Source: a virus. From it: a stretch of 64,000 bases of DNA. The position numbers and the translations under genes are program-made. How positions within the stretch are numbered: the first letter of the stretch is position 1; each line of letters opens with the position of its first letter. This document shows positions 41,603 through 51,739 of the stretch, piece after piece. The stretch covers positions 1-64,000 of the IMG/VR virus record IMGVR_UViG_3300025151_008080. The stretch is one strand, 5' to 3'. A model generated the notes under the pieces. That model did not search any database and had not been told where the DNA came from. It saw nothing but the letters and a program-made list of their open reading frames with translations.

Positions 41603-43041
41603 TTGATATAAAGTATCATTCTGATTCTTGCGCTACTATAGCTGGTCCTGAATTAGATATAATAAGAGAGCATTTAAGCGTAAAAAACGAAGCAGCTCAC
41701 TTTCAGAGAAGGATGGGCCGATTCGTACCTCAGCGTACTTATATTATTACTAATAAAGGTAAGATAGAAGTAGGGTTAATTGAAGAGTGTATAAAGTTTT
41801 GTTTAACAAAAGATATAAAATTCACAATTGATAAACAAGTAAAGCAGGTTTTATACCCGTCTCTCAAAAAAGAAAACATTAATGAATATAATCTTAACCT
41901 ACAATTTAGAGATTATCAACAAGAAATAATAAACAAATGTATTGATAGAGGTCGTGGTACAGTAGTACTAGCAACCGCAGGCGGTAAGACCCTAACCATG
42001 GCTGGTCTACTCGAATATTATTATAATAATTATAGTAAAAATTTTAAATGTTTAATAATAGTACCGGATCTAGGTCTTGTTAATCAAACAAAAAATGATT
42101 TTAAAGAATATAATGTTAGTTTTACTACCTCGAAGTGGACAGGTAAAGACGATTTAAATCTATCAACAAATGTCGTAGTATCTAATTTAGGTATACTTCA
42201 AAGCGCTAAACAAGATATATCTTGGATTGAACATATAGATTTACTTATTGTAGATGAGGTACATAAATTAAGACGAGGTAATAAAGTAAATAAAATACTA
42301 TGTAATGTAAAAACGAATAATAGATTCGGGTTTACTGGTACATTACCAGACAACGATTTAGATAAATGGAATATTTTTGGCAAAATAGGGCCACAATTAT
42401 ATGAAAAGATGGCTCATGAGCTGCGAGATCAAAAATATGTTACTCCTGCAAAGGTACATGTATTAGAATTAAACTACAATACACCTCAAAGCCAAATATA
42501 TACAGGTAATAATTCTAATGCTTTCTTTTTACAAGAAAGTCAATTTATTAGATCTAACGAATATAGAAATAAACTAATATCTACCTTGTGTAATAAGCTT
42601 GACAATAATGCTCTTATTCTAGTAGACTATATTGAACATGGAGAGAATTTATTAGCTACCTTAAAGCAGACATGTACAGATAAAAAGGTATATTTTATAC
42701 AAGGCTCTGTTGAGACCGACGAAAGAAAAACTATACAAAATTATATGGAGAAAGAAAAAAATATTATTGTCGTAGCAATATCAAAAATATTCTCCACAGG
42801 TATTAATATAAAAAATCTACATTATATAGTTTTTGCTGCTGGTGGTAAAGCTAAAATTAAAATCGTACAAAGTATTGGTAGAGGCTTACGGTTGCATATC
42901 GATAAGGAAGAGCTTATAATCTTTGATATTGCAGACAATCTGCGATACGGTCAACGACATGTTGAGCAGCGTCTTTTGTTATATGATAATGAAGATATAA
43001 AATATACTTTTAAAAAATATTATGAAACCAAACAAGCCTAA
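41599..43041 (+). CDS. uvsW: UvsW-like SF2 DNA helicase
   Basis: The 480-residue protein has a T4 UvsW-like N-terminal DNA-binding part (HFQRRMGRFVPQRTYI), LQFRDYQQEII, Walker A LATAGGKT, LIIVDEVHKLR (DEVH box), FGFTGTLP and QSIGRGLRL. UvsW remodels forks and R-loops and helps switch from origin to recombination-dependent replication. Overlaps gp55 by 20 bases. Confidence 0.9.
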   Translation: MIDIKYHSDSCATIAGPELDIIREHLSVKNEAAHFQRRMGRFVPQRTYIITNKGKIEVGLIEECIKFCLTKDIKFTIDKQVKQVLYPSLKKENINEYNLNLQFRDYQQEIINKCIDRGRGTVVLATAGGKTLTMAGLLEYYYNNYSKNFKCLIIVPDLGLVNQTKNDFKEYNVSFTTSKWTGKDDLNLSTNVVVSNLGILQSAKQDISWIEHIDLLIVDEVHKLRRGNKVNKILCNVKTNNRFGFTGTLPDNDLDKWNIFGKIGPQLYEKMAHELRDQKYVTPAKVHVLELNYNTPQSQIYTGNNSNAFFLQESQFIRSNEYRNKLISTLCNKLDNNALILVDYIEHGENLLATLKQTCTDKKVYFIQGSVETDERKTIQNYMEKEKNIIVVAISKIFSTGINIKNLHYIVFAAGGKAKIKIVQSIGRGLRLHIDKEELIIFDIADNLRYGQRHVEQRLLLYDNEDIKYTFKKYYETKQA

Positions 43042-43465
43042 AAAGCCTAATAAAAAGGCACATTATGTAAGCCCTAAAAGATTTTTACAACTATTAAAAG
43101 AATATTACGAGAGTGATGACTTTGTAGACGAATTAGCAGAGTCTACGTACAAAATTGCAGTTGGTTTAAGTTATTCTCCTAATTTTATTAACTATAGTTA
43201 TAAAGATGAAATGATTGGAGACGCGGTGGTAAAAATGATCGCAGCTGTAAAGAATAAAAAGTTCAATCTAGAATCTACATCAAACCCTTTCTCGTATTTT
43301 ACCACTATTGCCTATCACGCATTTATTAATAGAATTAAAAAAGAAAAGAAATATAGAGAGACTATTAATGATTATCAAGAGCAGGTTTATGGTGAACTTA
43401 TACAAGAAGAAAAGATGTATAAGAACGCCCCTGCGAAAGATTACGATAAAGAAATAACTTACTAA
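43022..43465 (+). CDS. 55: Late sigma factor (T4 gp55-like)
   Basis: The 147-residue protein matches gp55: YKIAVGLSYSPNF, DEMIGDAVVKMIAAVKNKKF, NPFSYFTTIAYHAFINRIKKEKK (region 2-like), and an acidic C-terminus. gp55 directs host RNA polymerase to TATAAATA promoters, in T4 with gp33 and the gp45 clamp. The clamp gene is in this window; gp33 is not visible. It shares one base with gp47. Confidence 0.88.
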   Translation: MKPNKPKKPNKKAHYVSPKRFLQLLKEYYESDDFVDELAESTYKIAVGLSYSPNFINYSYKDEMIGDAVVKMIAAVKNKKFNLESTSNPFSYFTTIAYHAFINRIKKEKKYRETINDYQEQVYGELIQEEKMYKNAPAKDYDKEITY

Positions 43466-44511
43466 TGGATTTGGAAAATAATAAAATAGGTTTCTTCACT
43501 GACCTGCATATAGGAGTACATCAAAACAATGAGAAATGGCTTGATGTAACATATAAATGGGCTACGTGGTTCACTGCAGAACTTAAAAAACAAAATATAA
43601 AAAAGATTATTTTCGGAGGAGACCTATTTCATTATAGAGATGAGATTAACGTAAAGACACTGCATTTTGCAGATAAAATTTTAGATCTATTTAATGAGTT
43701 TGATATGTATATGATTCCAGGTAATCATGATGCATATTATAAAGATAATTCTACTGTACACTCATTATCTATTTTAAATAATAGACCAAATATTACAGTT
43801 TTTGACACCCCAACAGTTTATACTTTAAACAATAAGAAGATTGGTTTTTGTCCGTGGGGGGTAACTGAAGATGATATACCAACAGAGTGTGATTTAATAG
43901 TAGGTCACTTCGAATTACAGCATTTTAACTTTAATAGTTTTAAAATGTGTGAACATGGAATGACATCAGAAGATGTACTTAAAAAATGTAATTTAATATT
44001 TTCTGGTCACTTTCATAAAAGACAACAACGCAAATATAATAATGGAGAAATCGTATATGCCGGCAACCCGTTTCAAATGGACTTTAATGACATTAATGAT
44101 AAAAAAGGTTATTATATATTAGATTTCTCCAAGGAAGATATAAAGTATGATTTTTATGAAAATACTGTATCCCCTGTGCATGTTAAGCTTAATATTTCTG
44201 AACTAGAGACACTTAAAGAGGTTGCGAAGAAGGTTGGCTGGTCAAATCTTGTCTTGAAAATTATTATAGATACGGACATTAAAACAAATACCTTAGATAA
44301 GATTATATCATCAATAAATTATGAAGGACCTTTCTCTCTCGTTACTGATTATTTGCATAAATTTAACATAGGGGACAACGTATCTATAACTAATGAATTC
44401 GGAGACTTGAATATCAAGCAATGTATAGTAGAATATATAGATTCACTAGATATTGAAGATAAAATACAAGTGACAAAAAAGACAATAAGCTTATACAACC
44501 AATTTGTATGA
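43465..44511 (+). CDS. 47: Recombination endonuclease subunit gp47 (Mre11-like)
   Basis: The 348-residue calcineurin-like phosphoesterase has FFTDLHIGVHQN (D-x-H), FGGDLFHYRDEI (G-G-D), MIPGNHDAYY (G-N-H-D), LIVGHFELQ and SGHFHKRQQ (G-H-x-H), all Mre11 motifs in order. With gp46 it resects DNA ends. It overlaps gp46 by four bases. Confidence 0.93.
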   Translation: MDLENNKIGFFTDLHIGVHQNNEKWLDVTYKWATWFTAELKKQNIKKIIFGGDLFHYRDEINVKTLHFADKILDLFNEFDMYMIPGNHDAYYKDNSTVHSLSILNNRPNITVFDTPTVYTLNNKKIGFCPWGVTEDDIPTECDLIVGHFELQHFNFNSFKMCEHGMTSEDVLKKCNLIFSGHFHKRQQRKYNNGEIVYAGNPFQMDFNDINDKKGYYILDFSKEDIKYDFYENTVSPVHVKLNISELETLKEVAKKVGWSNLVLKIIIDTDIKTNTLDKIISSINYEGPFSLVTDYLHKFNIGDNVSITNEFGDLNIKQCIVEYIDSLDIEDKIQVTKKTISLYNQFV

Positions 44512-46328
44512 AGTATATAAATTTCGACTCTATAACTATAAAGAATTTTTTATCTGTTGGTAAAGACCTTGTTAAATTAGATCTCAAGAGAGGTTTAAAT
44601 GTTATTACTGGCATCAATAAAGATAAAGAGGATAGAAGAAATGGTGTAGGAAAATCTACAATCGCTGACGCTATTCATTTTGCAATTTTCGGAGAAACTA
44701 TACGAGAATTATCTAAAGACTTTATTGTAAATTCAATAAACAAAAAAGATACATTTGTTGAATTATCTTTCTCGGTTAATGAAAATAACGATGTAAATAG
44801 ATATAAAATAATTCGCAAACTAAAACCCACAAAATGTTATTTATTCGTAAATGATGTAGATTTAACAGAGAGTACTATACCTAATACAAATAAAAAAATA
44901 AAAAGTATTCTCAATAGTTCCCCTGAAGTTTTTCAAAATTGTGTAATTATGTCGTTAAATACTACCCTGCCATTTATGGCACAGAAAAAGGTAGAAAAAC
45001 GAAAATTTATTGAAGGTATACTCAATTTAGAGATTTTTTCTAACATGTTACTCTCTGCGCGAGCTGAATATAATGATGTACAAAAGAAGTATGAAAGTAT
45101 TACAAAAGATTTTGATCATGCTAGTAGTATACACAAATTATTAACAGATCAAAGAGATAATATTATTAATACTGTTGCAGAGCAAAAAGACAAGATAGAA
45201 AAAAGAATTAAGATTATTGAAGGAGAAATTGAAGAAAATAATTCTAAAATTGAACCGATTAATAAAGAATTATTCTATAAAAGTAAAGATAAATTTACTC
45301 AAATTACTGAGAAATTAGCTGATATATCTACTCAGTTGTCTAATATAAAAACTAAAATAACTAGACACGAAACTGAAATAGAATTTCATAACAAAAAACT
45401 TCAAAGTATCGGTACAAAAGACGATACATGCCCTGTTTGTCTTCATAATATTACTACTAACGATAGGGATCATATAGAGAGAGAAAAGGACAAACTTAAA
45501 AAAGATATCAGCAATTGTACTAATGATATAGAGAGTTTACACGTACAGGTTGATAGTATCACTGATCTCAAAAAACAAAATATTAACGCTCAAAATAAAC
45601 TAAAAGAGTATATTAATAACGTAAAGGCTACTAACAATAATAATAAACTGGCAAAGAAGTATGTAGAGAATTTACTTAAAGATAAAGAGAAAAATGTAAA
45701 TGACTTACAGGAAGTTGAGAGTAGAGAGACTAGTGTTCAAATACAAGATCTTAATTTTAAAATAGAAAACAAATTAAAAGAGGTAAAGGAGCTTGAAGTA
45801 TCAACTGATAGTATTTATAAGGACTTAGAGATTCTAGAAGTAGTAAAATATATATTATCTGAAGAAGGGGTTAAGTCGTTTATTGTAAAGAAAATACTTG
45901 ATATTCTTAACAATCGCCTTCTTTTCTATCTACAAAAAATGGATGCAAATTGTGTTTGTAGATTTAATGAGTTCTTTGAAGAAGAGATAGTAAATGAAAA
46001 AGGAGAAAGTTGTTCATATTTTAATTTCTCTGGAGCAGAGAGAAAAAATATAGATTTAGCTATACTTTTCACCTTTATGGACATGAGAAGATTACAAGGA
46101 GATGTTGCGTACAATCTCGTAATGTTTGATGAACTGTTAGATAGTTCGTTAGACGAGAAGGGTGTTGAGTTAGTTCTTAATATACTCAAAGATAGGATAG
46201 AAAACTACAATGAAAGCATATATATTATTTCTCATAGAAAAGAATCTGTCAAAGCAGCCACCGGGGATGTGATCATGCTAGAAAAGAAAAACGGTATTAC
46301 GACGAGAGTGGATTTATTACAACAATAA
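44508..46328 (+). CDS. 46: Recombination endonuclease subunit gp46 (Rad50-like)
   Basis: The 606-residue SMC-type ATPase has Walker A RNGVGKSTIADAI near residue 45, a long coiled coil with the zinc-hook CPVC near residue 307, and a C-terminal FSGAERKNIDLAI signature and LVMFDELLDSSLD Walker B. It forms the nuclease complex with gp47. No other SMC-like gene is seen. Confidence 0.94.
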   Translation: MKYINFDSITIKNFLSVGKDLVKLDLKRGLNVITGINKDKEDRRNGVGKSTIADAIHFAIFGETIRELSKDFIVNSINKKDTFVELSFSVNENNDVNRYKIIRKLKPTKCYLFVNDVDLTESTIPNTNKKIKSILNSSPEVFQNCVIMSLNTTLPFMAQKKVEKRKFIEGILNLEIFSNMLLSARAEYNDVQKKYESITKDFDHASSIHKLLTDQRDNIINTVAEQKDKIEKRIKIIEGEIEENNSKIEPINKELFYKSKDKFTQITEKLADISTQLSNIKTKITRHETEIEFHNKKLQSIGTKDDTCPVCLHNITTNDRDHIEREKDKLKKDISNCTNDIESLHVQVDSITDLKKQNINAQNKLKEYINNVKATNNNNKLAKKYVENLLKDKEKNVNDLQEVESRETSVQIQDLNFKIENKLKEVKELEVSTDSIYKDLEILEVVKYILSEEGVKSFIVKKILDILNNRLLFYLQKMDANCVCRFNEFFEEEIVNEKGESCSYFNFSGAERKNIDLAILFTFMDMRRLQGDVAYNLVMFDELLDSSLDEKGVELVLNILKDRIENYNESIYIISHRKESVKAATGDVIMLEKKNGITTRVDLLQQ

Positions 46329-46343
46329 ACATAAATTTATATA

Positions 46344-47576
46344 ATGTTTACACCGTTTCAACACAGTACTCAAAGGCTTCCATTTACTACTCCGAGAGTG
46401 GCGAACCCTCTAATGCCAGGTGTACAAAACCTTACCCAGGTAAATAAACCTAAAAAAGATCCACACTCTGGTCCTGATCTTCCACGTGGTATTAATTTTT
46501 ATGCTGATTATTCCGGGTGTGGTCATTGGAGAATGATTTGGCCAGAATTACTTTTAAATAGCTATCAAAAACTCAACCTACAAGGTGGTACTGTGATGGT
46601 AGGTGATAAGAATTTTTATAGAGGTGTACGAACTATCCGTATACAACGACAAGCAACAGAACACCAATTAGCATATGTAAAGTGGTTAGTAGGTCTTAAG
46701 AAGGATTTTGATTTTAATATTGTATATGAGATTGATGATATAATTTTTAAAGAGGATATACCTCATTATAATAAATTTAGGTTTGCGTTTGAAGATCCTA
46801 ACATACGCAAGTATAGTATGGAAATCATGCAATTATGTGACGAAGTTACCGTTACGAATAAGTTCATGAAAGACTACTATACAGAAAAAACTGGTAATAA
46901 AAATATCACTATTATTCCTAATTTTATTCCAAAGTTCTGGATGGATAGATATTATGATATAAACAAAATAAAAGAAAATTTTCAGAAGTATAAAAATAAA
47001 CCAAGAGTTGTTTACTGTGGTAGTGGTGCACATTTTGATATAGATAATAATATCAAACAGAAAGATGACTTTTTCCATGTTAATGATGTAATAAGAAAAA
47101 CTGTAAATGAAATACAATGGGTTTTCGTAGGTGGTTTTCCTTTATCCTTAAGAGATTTAGTTAAATCTAAAAAAATAGAATTCCATGAATGGTCATCCTT
47201 AGTAGATTATCCGAACGCTATTAGTAGACTAAACCCTACTCTATTCTACGCTCCTCTTGAAGATAATAATTTTAATAAAGCAAAGAGTGATTTAAAATTT
47301 ATTGAAGCCTGTGCATTAGGTATACCAAGTATATGTCAGGATTTATGTACGTATCAGTCTGCATTTCATAAATTTAAAACAGGAGATGAATTAATTGATA
47401 AGATAAAAACATTAACTGGAGATCACAAGAAGTATGCTAAGGAAGTAAAGCAAGCTAGAAATTATATGAATAAAAGATGGATGGAAGACAATATTAATTA
47501 TTATACAGAGCTTTATTCATTCAGCTATGGAGACGAGAGAAGAAAAATGTTAAATCTCGAGAACGGTATTACTTGA
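46344..47576 (+). CDS. GT-B fold glycosyltransferase in the replication block
   Basis: The 410-residue protein has a C-terminal GT4-like half: NITIIPNFIPKFW, PRVVYCGSGAHFD, IQWVFVGGFPLSL, and KFIEACALGIPSICQDL with its acidic residue. The N-terminal 45 residues are Pro/Thr-rich. It sits between gp46 and DNA polymerase, away from the glycan island; T4 keeps a DNA glucosyltransferase near gene 47, so a DNA-directed role is possible but unproven. An unrelated virion or host-glycan role is equally possible. Confidence 0.65.
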   Translation: MFTPFQHSTQRLPFTTPRVANPLMPGVQNLTQVNKPKKDPHSGPDLPRGINFYADYSGCGHWRMIWPELLLNSYQKLNLQGGTVMVGDKNFYRGVRTIRIQRQATEHQLAYVKWLVGLKKDFDFNIVYEIDDIIFKEDIPHYNKFRFAFEDPNIRKYSMEIMQLCDEVTVTNKFMKDYYTEKTGNKNITIIPNFIPKFWMDRYYDINKIKENFQKYKNKPRVVYCGSGAHFDIDNNIKQKDDFFHVNDVIRKTVNEIQWVFVGGFPLSLRDLVKSKKIEFHEWSSLVDYPNAISRLNPTLFYAPLEDNNFNKAKSDLKFIEACALGIPSICQDLCTYQSAFHKFKTGDELIDKIKTLTGDHKKYAKEVKQARNYMNKRWMEDNINYYTELYSFSYGDERRKMLNLENGIT

Positions 47577-47601
47577 TTAAATTTGTTTTTGTGCATATAA
47601 T
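47573..47601 (+). promoter_or_regulatory. Early sigma70-like promoter of the DNA polymerase gene
   Basis: TTGATT (47573-47578), 17-base spacer, TATAAT (47596-47601), seven bases to the GTG at 47609. Confidence 0.7.
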
Positions 47602-47608
47602 TTAAAAA

Positions 47609-50266
47609 GTGTACAGAAACTTAGCATATATCCCTAATCAGCGCGTAATGCGATTATACACATGGGATGAAGATGGGGTTCGTATAGAGACAGATTGTCC
47701 ATATGAGCCTTATTTTTATCACGAAACTAATGCTTCTCGTTATGACGCTATATCTCTTTATGGTACTAAATTACGGAAAGTAATAAGTAGCAGTGAGCTA
47801 AATAGACGTAAACGCATCGAAGATCTTAATGATCATAAGATATATGAAAATATATCACCCTACCAACAATTCTTAGTCGATAGGTTTTGGGAGGTAAATG
47901 AGTCAAATGACTTTAGTAAACACCCTCTTAAGATTTGGTTTTTTGATATTGAGACATATTCCCCAGACGAGTTTCCTAAACCTGAAGAAGCTAGTCATAT
48001 GATCAACGTTATAACCATTTACGATTCTGTAGAAGAGTTATATTATACATGGGGAATAAACCCGTACGAAACAGATCAAAAAGACGTAATATATACTCAT
48101 TGTAAAAATGAAGCAGAACTATTACAGCGATTTTTAGATCACTATTGTAAGGATCGGCCTGATATTTTATCTGGTTGGAATAGTGAGATATTCGATATAC
48201 CTTATATTATTAATAGAGTAAGAAACGTGTTAGGAGAAGAAGCTACACGTTTGTTTTCTCCAGTTCACTCCGAGATTATGAAGCCTATTTATCAGCGCAT
48301 ATATAGAGGTAATTTCGGCATGCAAACTATTAAGTACGTAGTTGAAGGAGTGTCTATGCTTGATTACTTAGATGTATATAAAACATTTAGTATGGGCATG
48401 AGAGATAGTTATAAACTTGATAATATTGCGCATATAGAGCTTGGAGAAAATAAGGTTGATATTGGAGATACTAATCTAGCAGAACTATCTCTTAATGATT
48501 GGAAAACATTTGTAGACTACAATATTCATGATGTTAGATTGCTTGTCCGGTTAGAAGCAAAACTAATGTATATGGATTTAGCTAGAATGCTTTCGTATGT
48601 TGGTCTTACTCCTTTCAACGCTGCGTTAGGTACTATTAGTACAGTAAATGGTCGTGCTATAGTTGAAGCGAGAAAGCAAGACCCACCAAGAGTTATACCT
48701 ACTTTTATTAAGGGAGATGATCGTACAGAAAAGTATGAAGGGGCTTATGTGGGAGAACCGCAAAGAGGTTTTCAGAATAATATTATTTCTTTTGATGCAA
48801 ACTCTCTATACCCTAGTGTGATGATAACTCTTAATCTTAGTCCTGAGACAAAAGTTGGAAGTATTATAGGTACACAAGGAGATAAAGTTTATATCAAAAC
48901 TGTCAATAATAAAGACATAGAAATGTCTTATAAGGATTTTACTAAGTGGTGTGAGAAAAATGAAATCGCTGTAACAAGAGCAAAAAAATTATTCTCTCAA
49001 AAGAATAAAGGAATCTTTCCTAAAATTACTGATCACTTTTATGATATAAGAAAAGGTAAAAAGAAAGAATGGACGGAGGAGAGAGAAAGAAAAAGAGAAC
49101 TTACTGAAAAATTAAGTAAATTAACTGATGAAAAAGAGATAGAAGAGACTAATAAACTCATCAAAGCATCTCAATATAAAATTGATCAATTATGGATTTG
49201 GCAGTTTACGTTGAAGATTCTTATTAATCGTATTTACGGATATTTTGGTAATAAAATCTCACAAATGGGTGATGGAGATATAGCTAGATCTATCACACTA
49301 ACTGGTAGAGATGTAATCAAGCAGAGTAATATTATTCTCAAGCAATATATAAAAGAAAAAACCGGTCTTACTGAGAGTCAATTAAGCAAATCAGACCCAA
49401 TTATATATAACGATACAGATAGTTCATATTGTACTATAACACCTCTTTTAGATCATATGGGTATTACTTTACATGATAATAAAAAAGTGAATCCAGAGGT
49501 CTATGACTTAGTACAAGACATAGAAGATTACCTAAACAGACATATTGAAAAATGGGCTCGTGATACATTACTCACTAAAGACCCTAGGTTTGTATTTAAG
49601 AGAGAGTCTATTTGTGATAAAGGTATTTTTCTGCAAAAGAAACGATATGTACTTCATAAACTAGATGATGAAGGAGTCGCTTGTGATGCATTTAAATATA
49701 CTGGTGTAGAGGTAGTACGTACGACTATGCCTAACGCTATCAAACCATATGTTAAGAAAATAATTGAACATATGATTATGACTGGTGATAGAAAATCTAC
49801 AAATGATCTCTTCGAAGAGACATATGAGATATTTAAGTCTCTTCCTATCAGAGATATTGCGTTTGTAATGGGTATAAAGGAGTACGAAAAGTACAGTGTG
49901 TATACTGAGGGTTGGAAAGTTAAGAAAGGAACTCCAATCCACGTAAAGTCTTCTATTTATTATAACAAATTATTAGAACACTATAATATATCAGGTAAAC
50001 ATGAACTAATAGGATCTGGAGATAAAATTAGATATTTTTATACTGTTACCCCTAATAAGTTTGGTCTTACTTCTCTTGGATTCAAATACGATTTACCACC
50101 TGAATTTGAGGCAGACTTTAAAATAGACTATGAAAAGATGTTTGACAAAATTGTATATAGTGTAATAGATAGATTCTATGAGAACGTAGATTGGAAATCG
50201 TTTAAACCGGGTGAAGTTATGAATGTAGATTTATTTGATTTCTTTAAAGTAGAAGTTGCAAATTAA
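47609..50266 (+). CDS. 43: DNA polymerase (T4 gp43-like, family B)
   Basis: The 885-residue enzyme has the exonuclease motif WFFDIETYSPDEF near residue 112, DANSLYPSVM (motif A) near residue 395, KILINRIYGYFGNK (motif B), and YNDTDSSYC (motif C) near residue 600. It starts with GTG, supported by the promoter just before it. It copies the phage genome with gp45, gp62 and gp32. Whether it accepts modified dGTP is unknown; DpdA-type modification is made after replication. Confidence 0.96.
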   Translation: MYRNLAYIPNQRVMRLYTWDEDGVRIETDCPYEPYFYHETNASRYDAISLYGTKLRKVISSSELNRRKRIEDLNDHKIYENISPYQQFLVDRFWEVNESNDFSKHPLKIWFFDIETYSPDEFPKPEEASHMINVITIYDSVEELYYTWGINPYETDQKDVIYTHCKNEAELLQRFLDHYCKDRPDILSGWNSEIFDIPYIINRVRNVLGEEATRLFSPVHSEIMKPIYQRIYRGNFGMQTIKYVVEGVSMLDYLDVYKTFSMGMRDSYKLDNIAHIELGENKVDIGDTNLAELSLNDWKTFVDYNIHDVRLLVRLEAKLMYMDLARMLSYVGLTPFNAALGTISTVNGRAIVEARKQDPPRVIPTFIKGDDRTEKYEGAYVGEPQRGFQNNIISFDANSLYPSVMITLNLSPETKVGSIIGTQGDKVYIKTVNNKDIEMSYKDFTKWCEKNEIAVTRAKKLFSQKNKGIFPKITDHFYDIRKGKKKEWTEERERKRELTEKLSKLTDEKEIEETNKLIKASQYKIDQLWIWQFTLKILINRIYGYFGNKISQMGDGDIARSITLTGRDVIKQSNIILKQYIKEKTGLTESQLSKSDPIIYNDTDSSYCTITPLLDHMGITLHDNKKVNPEVYDLVQDIEDYLNRHIEKWARDTLLTKDPRFVFKRESICDKGIFLQKKRYVLHKLDDEGVACDAFKYTGVEVVRTTMPNAIKPYVKKIIEHMIMTGDRKSTNDLFEETYEIFKSLPIRDIAFVMGIKEYEKYSVYTEGWKVKKGTPIHVKSSIYYNKLLEHYNISGKHELIGSGDKIRYFYTVTPNKFGLTSLGFKYDLPPEFEADFKIDYEKMFDKIVYSVIDRFYENVDWKSFKPGEVMNVDLFDFFKVEVAN

Positions 50267-50283
50267 AAATTGTATACTACAAT
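50256..50283 (+). promoter_or_regulatory. Early sigma70-like promoter before the Sm-like gene
   Basis: TTGCAA (50256-50261), 16-base spacer, TACAAT (50278-50283), six bases to the ATG at 50290. It overlaps the end of the polymerase gene. Confidence 0.6.
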
Positions 50284-50289
50284 ACGTGT

Positions 50290-50649
50290 ATGGATATAAT
50301 TACGTATGTAGATAGTATAGGTAGAACTTGTTTTGGAGAGTTAGTTGAAGAGACTAGTGATTTTGTCAAAGTCAAGGCTCCTGCGATGATTATGGTTACT
50401 CCGAATGATCCGAGTAATATGAAAGTTGATGTGATGCCTTTGTTTTTTACTGAATTCTCTAATGGAGAATTACCTATTTTCAATTATAAAACTACACAGA
50501 TTGTAAAAGTCGATGTAGATATTTCAGATAAAATCTTAGTGCACTACGAGGCTAAGATTAATGTGAAACAGGAACCGAACCCTGAACCAGTACCAGAAAC
50601 CTTGGAAGAAGAAGTACCTGAAATTGCCTTGTTCGAAGAAAGTAAGTAA
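50290..50649 (+). CDS. Small conserved phage protein, Sm-like fold possible
   Basis: A 119-residue protein starting MDIITYVDSIGRTCFGEL. The N-terminal 85 residues look like a five-strand barrel of LSm type (VKVKAPAMIMV, IVKVDVDISDKILVHYEAK); the last 30 are a Pro/Glu acidic tail. T4-like marine phages keep a similar small gene between DNA polymerase and uvsX. Function unknown. Confidence 0.55.
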   Translation: MDIITYVDSIGRTCFGELVEETSDFVKVKAPAMIMVTPNDPSNMKVDVMPLFFTEFSNGELPIFNYKTTQIVKVDVDISDKILVHYEAKINVKQEPNPEPVPETLEEEVPEIALFEESK

Positions 50650-50650
50650 T

Positions 50651-51739
50651 ATGTCTAAACTCGCTGATAAAGTATTTGCTAAATTGCAAAAATTAAATCA
50701 AAACGCAACAACACTAGAAAATAATACTCTTAGTAATGTCACTGATTGGATTGATACTGGTTGTTTTGTATTAAATTCTATCCTTTCAGGTTCTATTTAT
50801 GGTGGTGTACCTAAAGGTAGAATTACAATTTTTGGTGGGGAATCCGGATGTGGGAAGACATTCATTCTCAATAAGATTTTAGCAAATGCTCAGCGAAAAG
50901 GCATGATACCTATTATTTTTGATACAGAGGTTGCTGTTGAAACAGAAGGTGCTAAAAACGTCGGTTTAGATACTAGTAATGTAAAGTATGTTCCAGTAGA
51001 TACTGTTGAGAGTTGTCGTAATCAAATGATGGCTTTTCTTGACGATGTCGAAAAAGAACCTGAGTTACATGGTAAGTTTATTATCTCTATCGATTCGTTA
51101 GGTAACCTTGCGTCGGAAAAAGAAATTAACGACGCGCATTCGAACAAAGGAGCCATGGATATGGGACTACGAGCTAAGCAATTAAAATCCATGATGCGTA
51201 TGATAACGTTTAAAGCTGCAGTAACTGGTACAACAGTTATATGTAGTAATCATACCTATGCTGATCCTGGAGCTTTACATCCAACGCTAGTAAAGCAACA
51301 AGCTGGTGGTTCTGGTCCTATATACATGGCTTCTATTCTTGTTCAAATGGCTGCAAAGAAAGAAAAGACAGACGCTTCAAACGAAAGCGATGAAGCGATT
51401 TCAGAGAGTAGAAATTATTCTGGTGTTACATTGAGAATGTTAACAGTAAAAAATAGATTTATACCTGCTTTCTTACAAGGAGAGGTGTACTTAAACTTTA
51501 AAACTGGTTTAGAGAAATATTCCGGTCTAAAAGATATCGCTGTAGCGCACGGTATTATACAACAAAACGGTTCTACGTATGCAATGGGAGAGCAAAAACT
51601 AGGTTATTACAAGAATTGGCGCAATAATGATGAAGTATGGAATAATATTCTTCCTAAGATAGAATCATCTATAAATGAAAAGTACCGGTATGGTAAGTCG
51701 TTAGACGAACCCACTATTTTAGAGCAAGATAATGAGTAA
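50651..51739 (+). CDS. uvsX: UvsX RecA-like recombinase
   Basis: The 362-residue protein has FGGESGCGKTFIL (Walker A), IIFDTEVAVE, FIISIDSLGNL (Walker B) and a GDNN-like DNA loop region with TTVICSNHTY. It starts at the ATG at 50651; an in-frame start at 50624 would overlap the small gene. UvsX drives strand exchange with UvsY and gp32, both present here. The last bases overlap queC. Confidence 0.93.
   Translation: MSKLADKVFAKLQKLNQNATTLENNTLSNVTDWIDTGCFVLNSILSGSIYGGVPKGRITIFGGESGCGKTFILNKILANAQRKGMIPIIFDTEVAVETEGAKNVGLDTSNVKYVPVDTVESCRNQMMAFLDDVEKEPELHGKFIISIDSLGNLASEKEINDAHSNKGAMDMGLRAKQLKSMMRMITFKAAVTGTTVICSNHTYADPGALHPTLVKQQAGGSGPIYMASILVQMAAKKEKTDASNESDEAISESRNYSGVTLRMLTVKNRFIPAFLQGEVYLNFKTGLEKYSGLKDIAVAHGIIQQNGSTYAMGEQKLGYYKNWRNNDEVWNNILPKIESSINEKYRYGKSLDEPTILEQDNE

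Noticed and set aside
47609-50266. Possible use of the polymerase for direct incorporation of a modified dGTP
   Set aside because: DpdA-type modification is made after replication, and no exclusion or modified-triphosphate enzyme specific to dGTP was seen.
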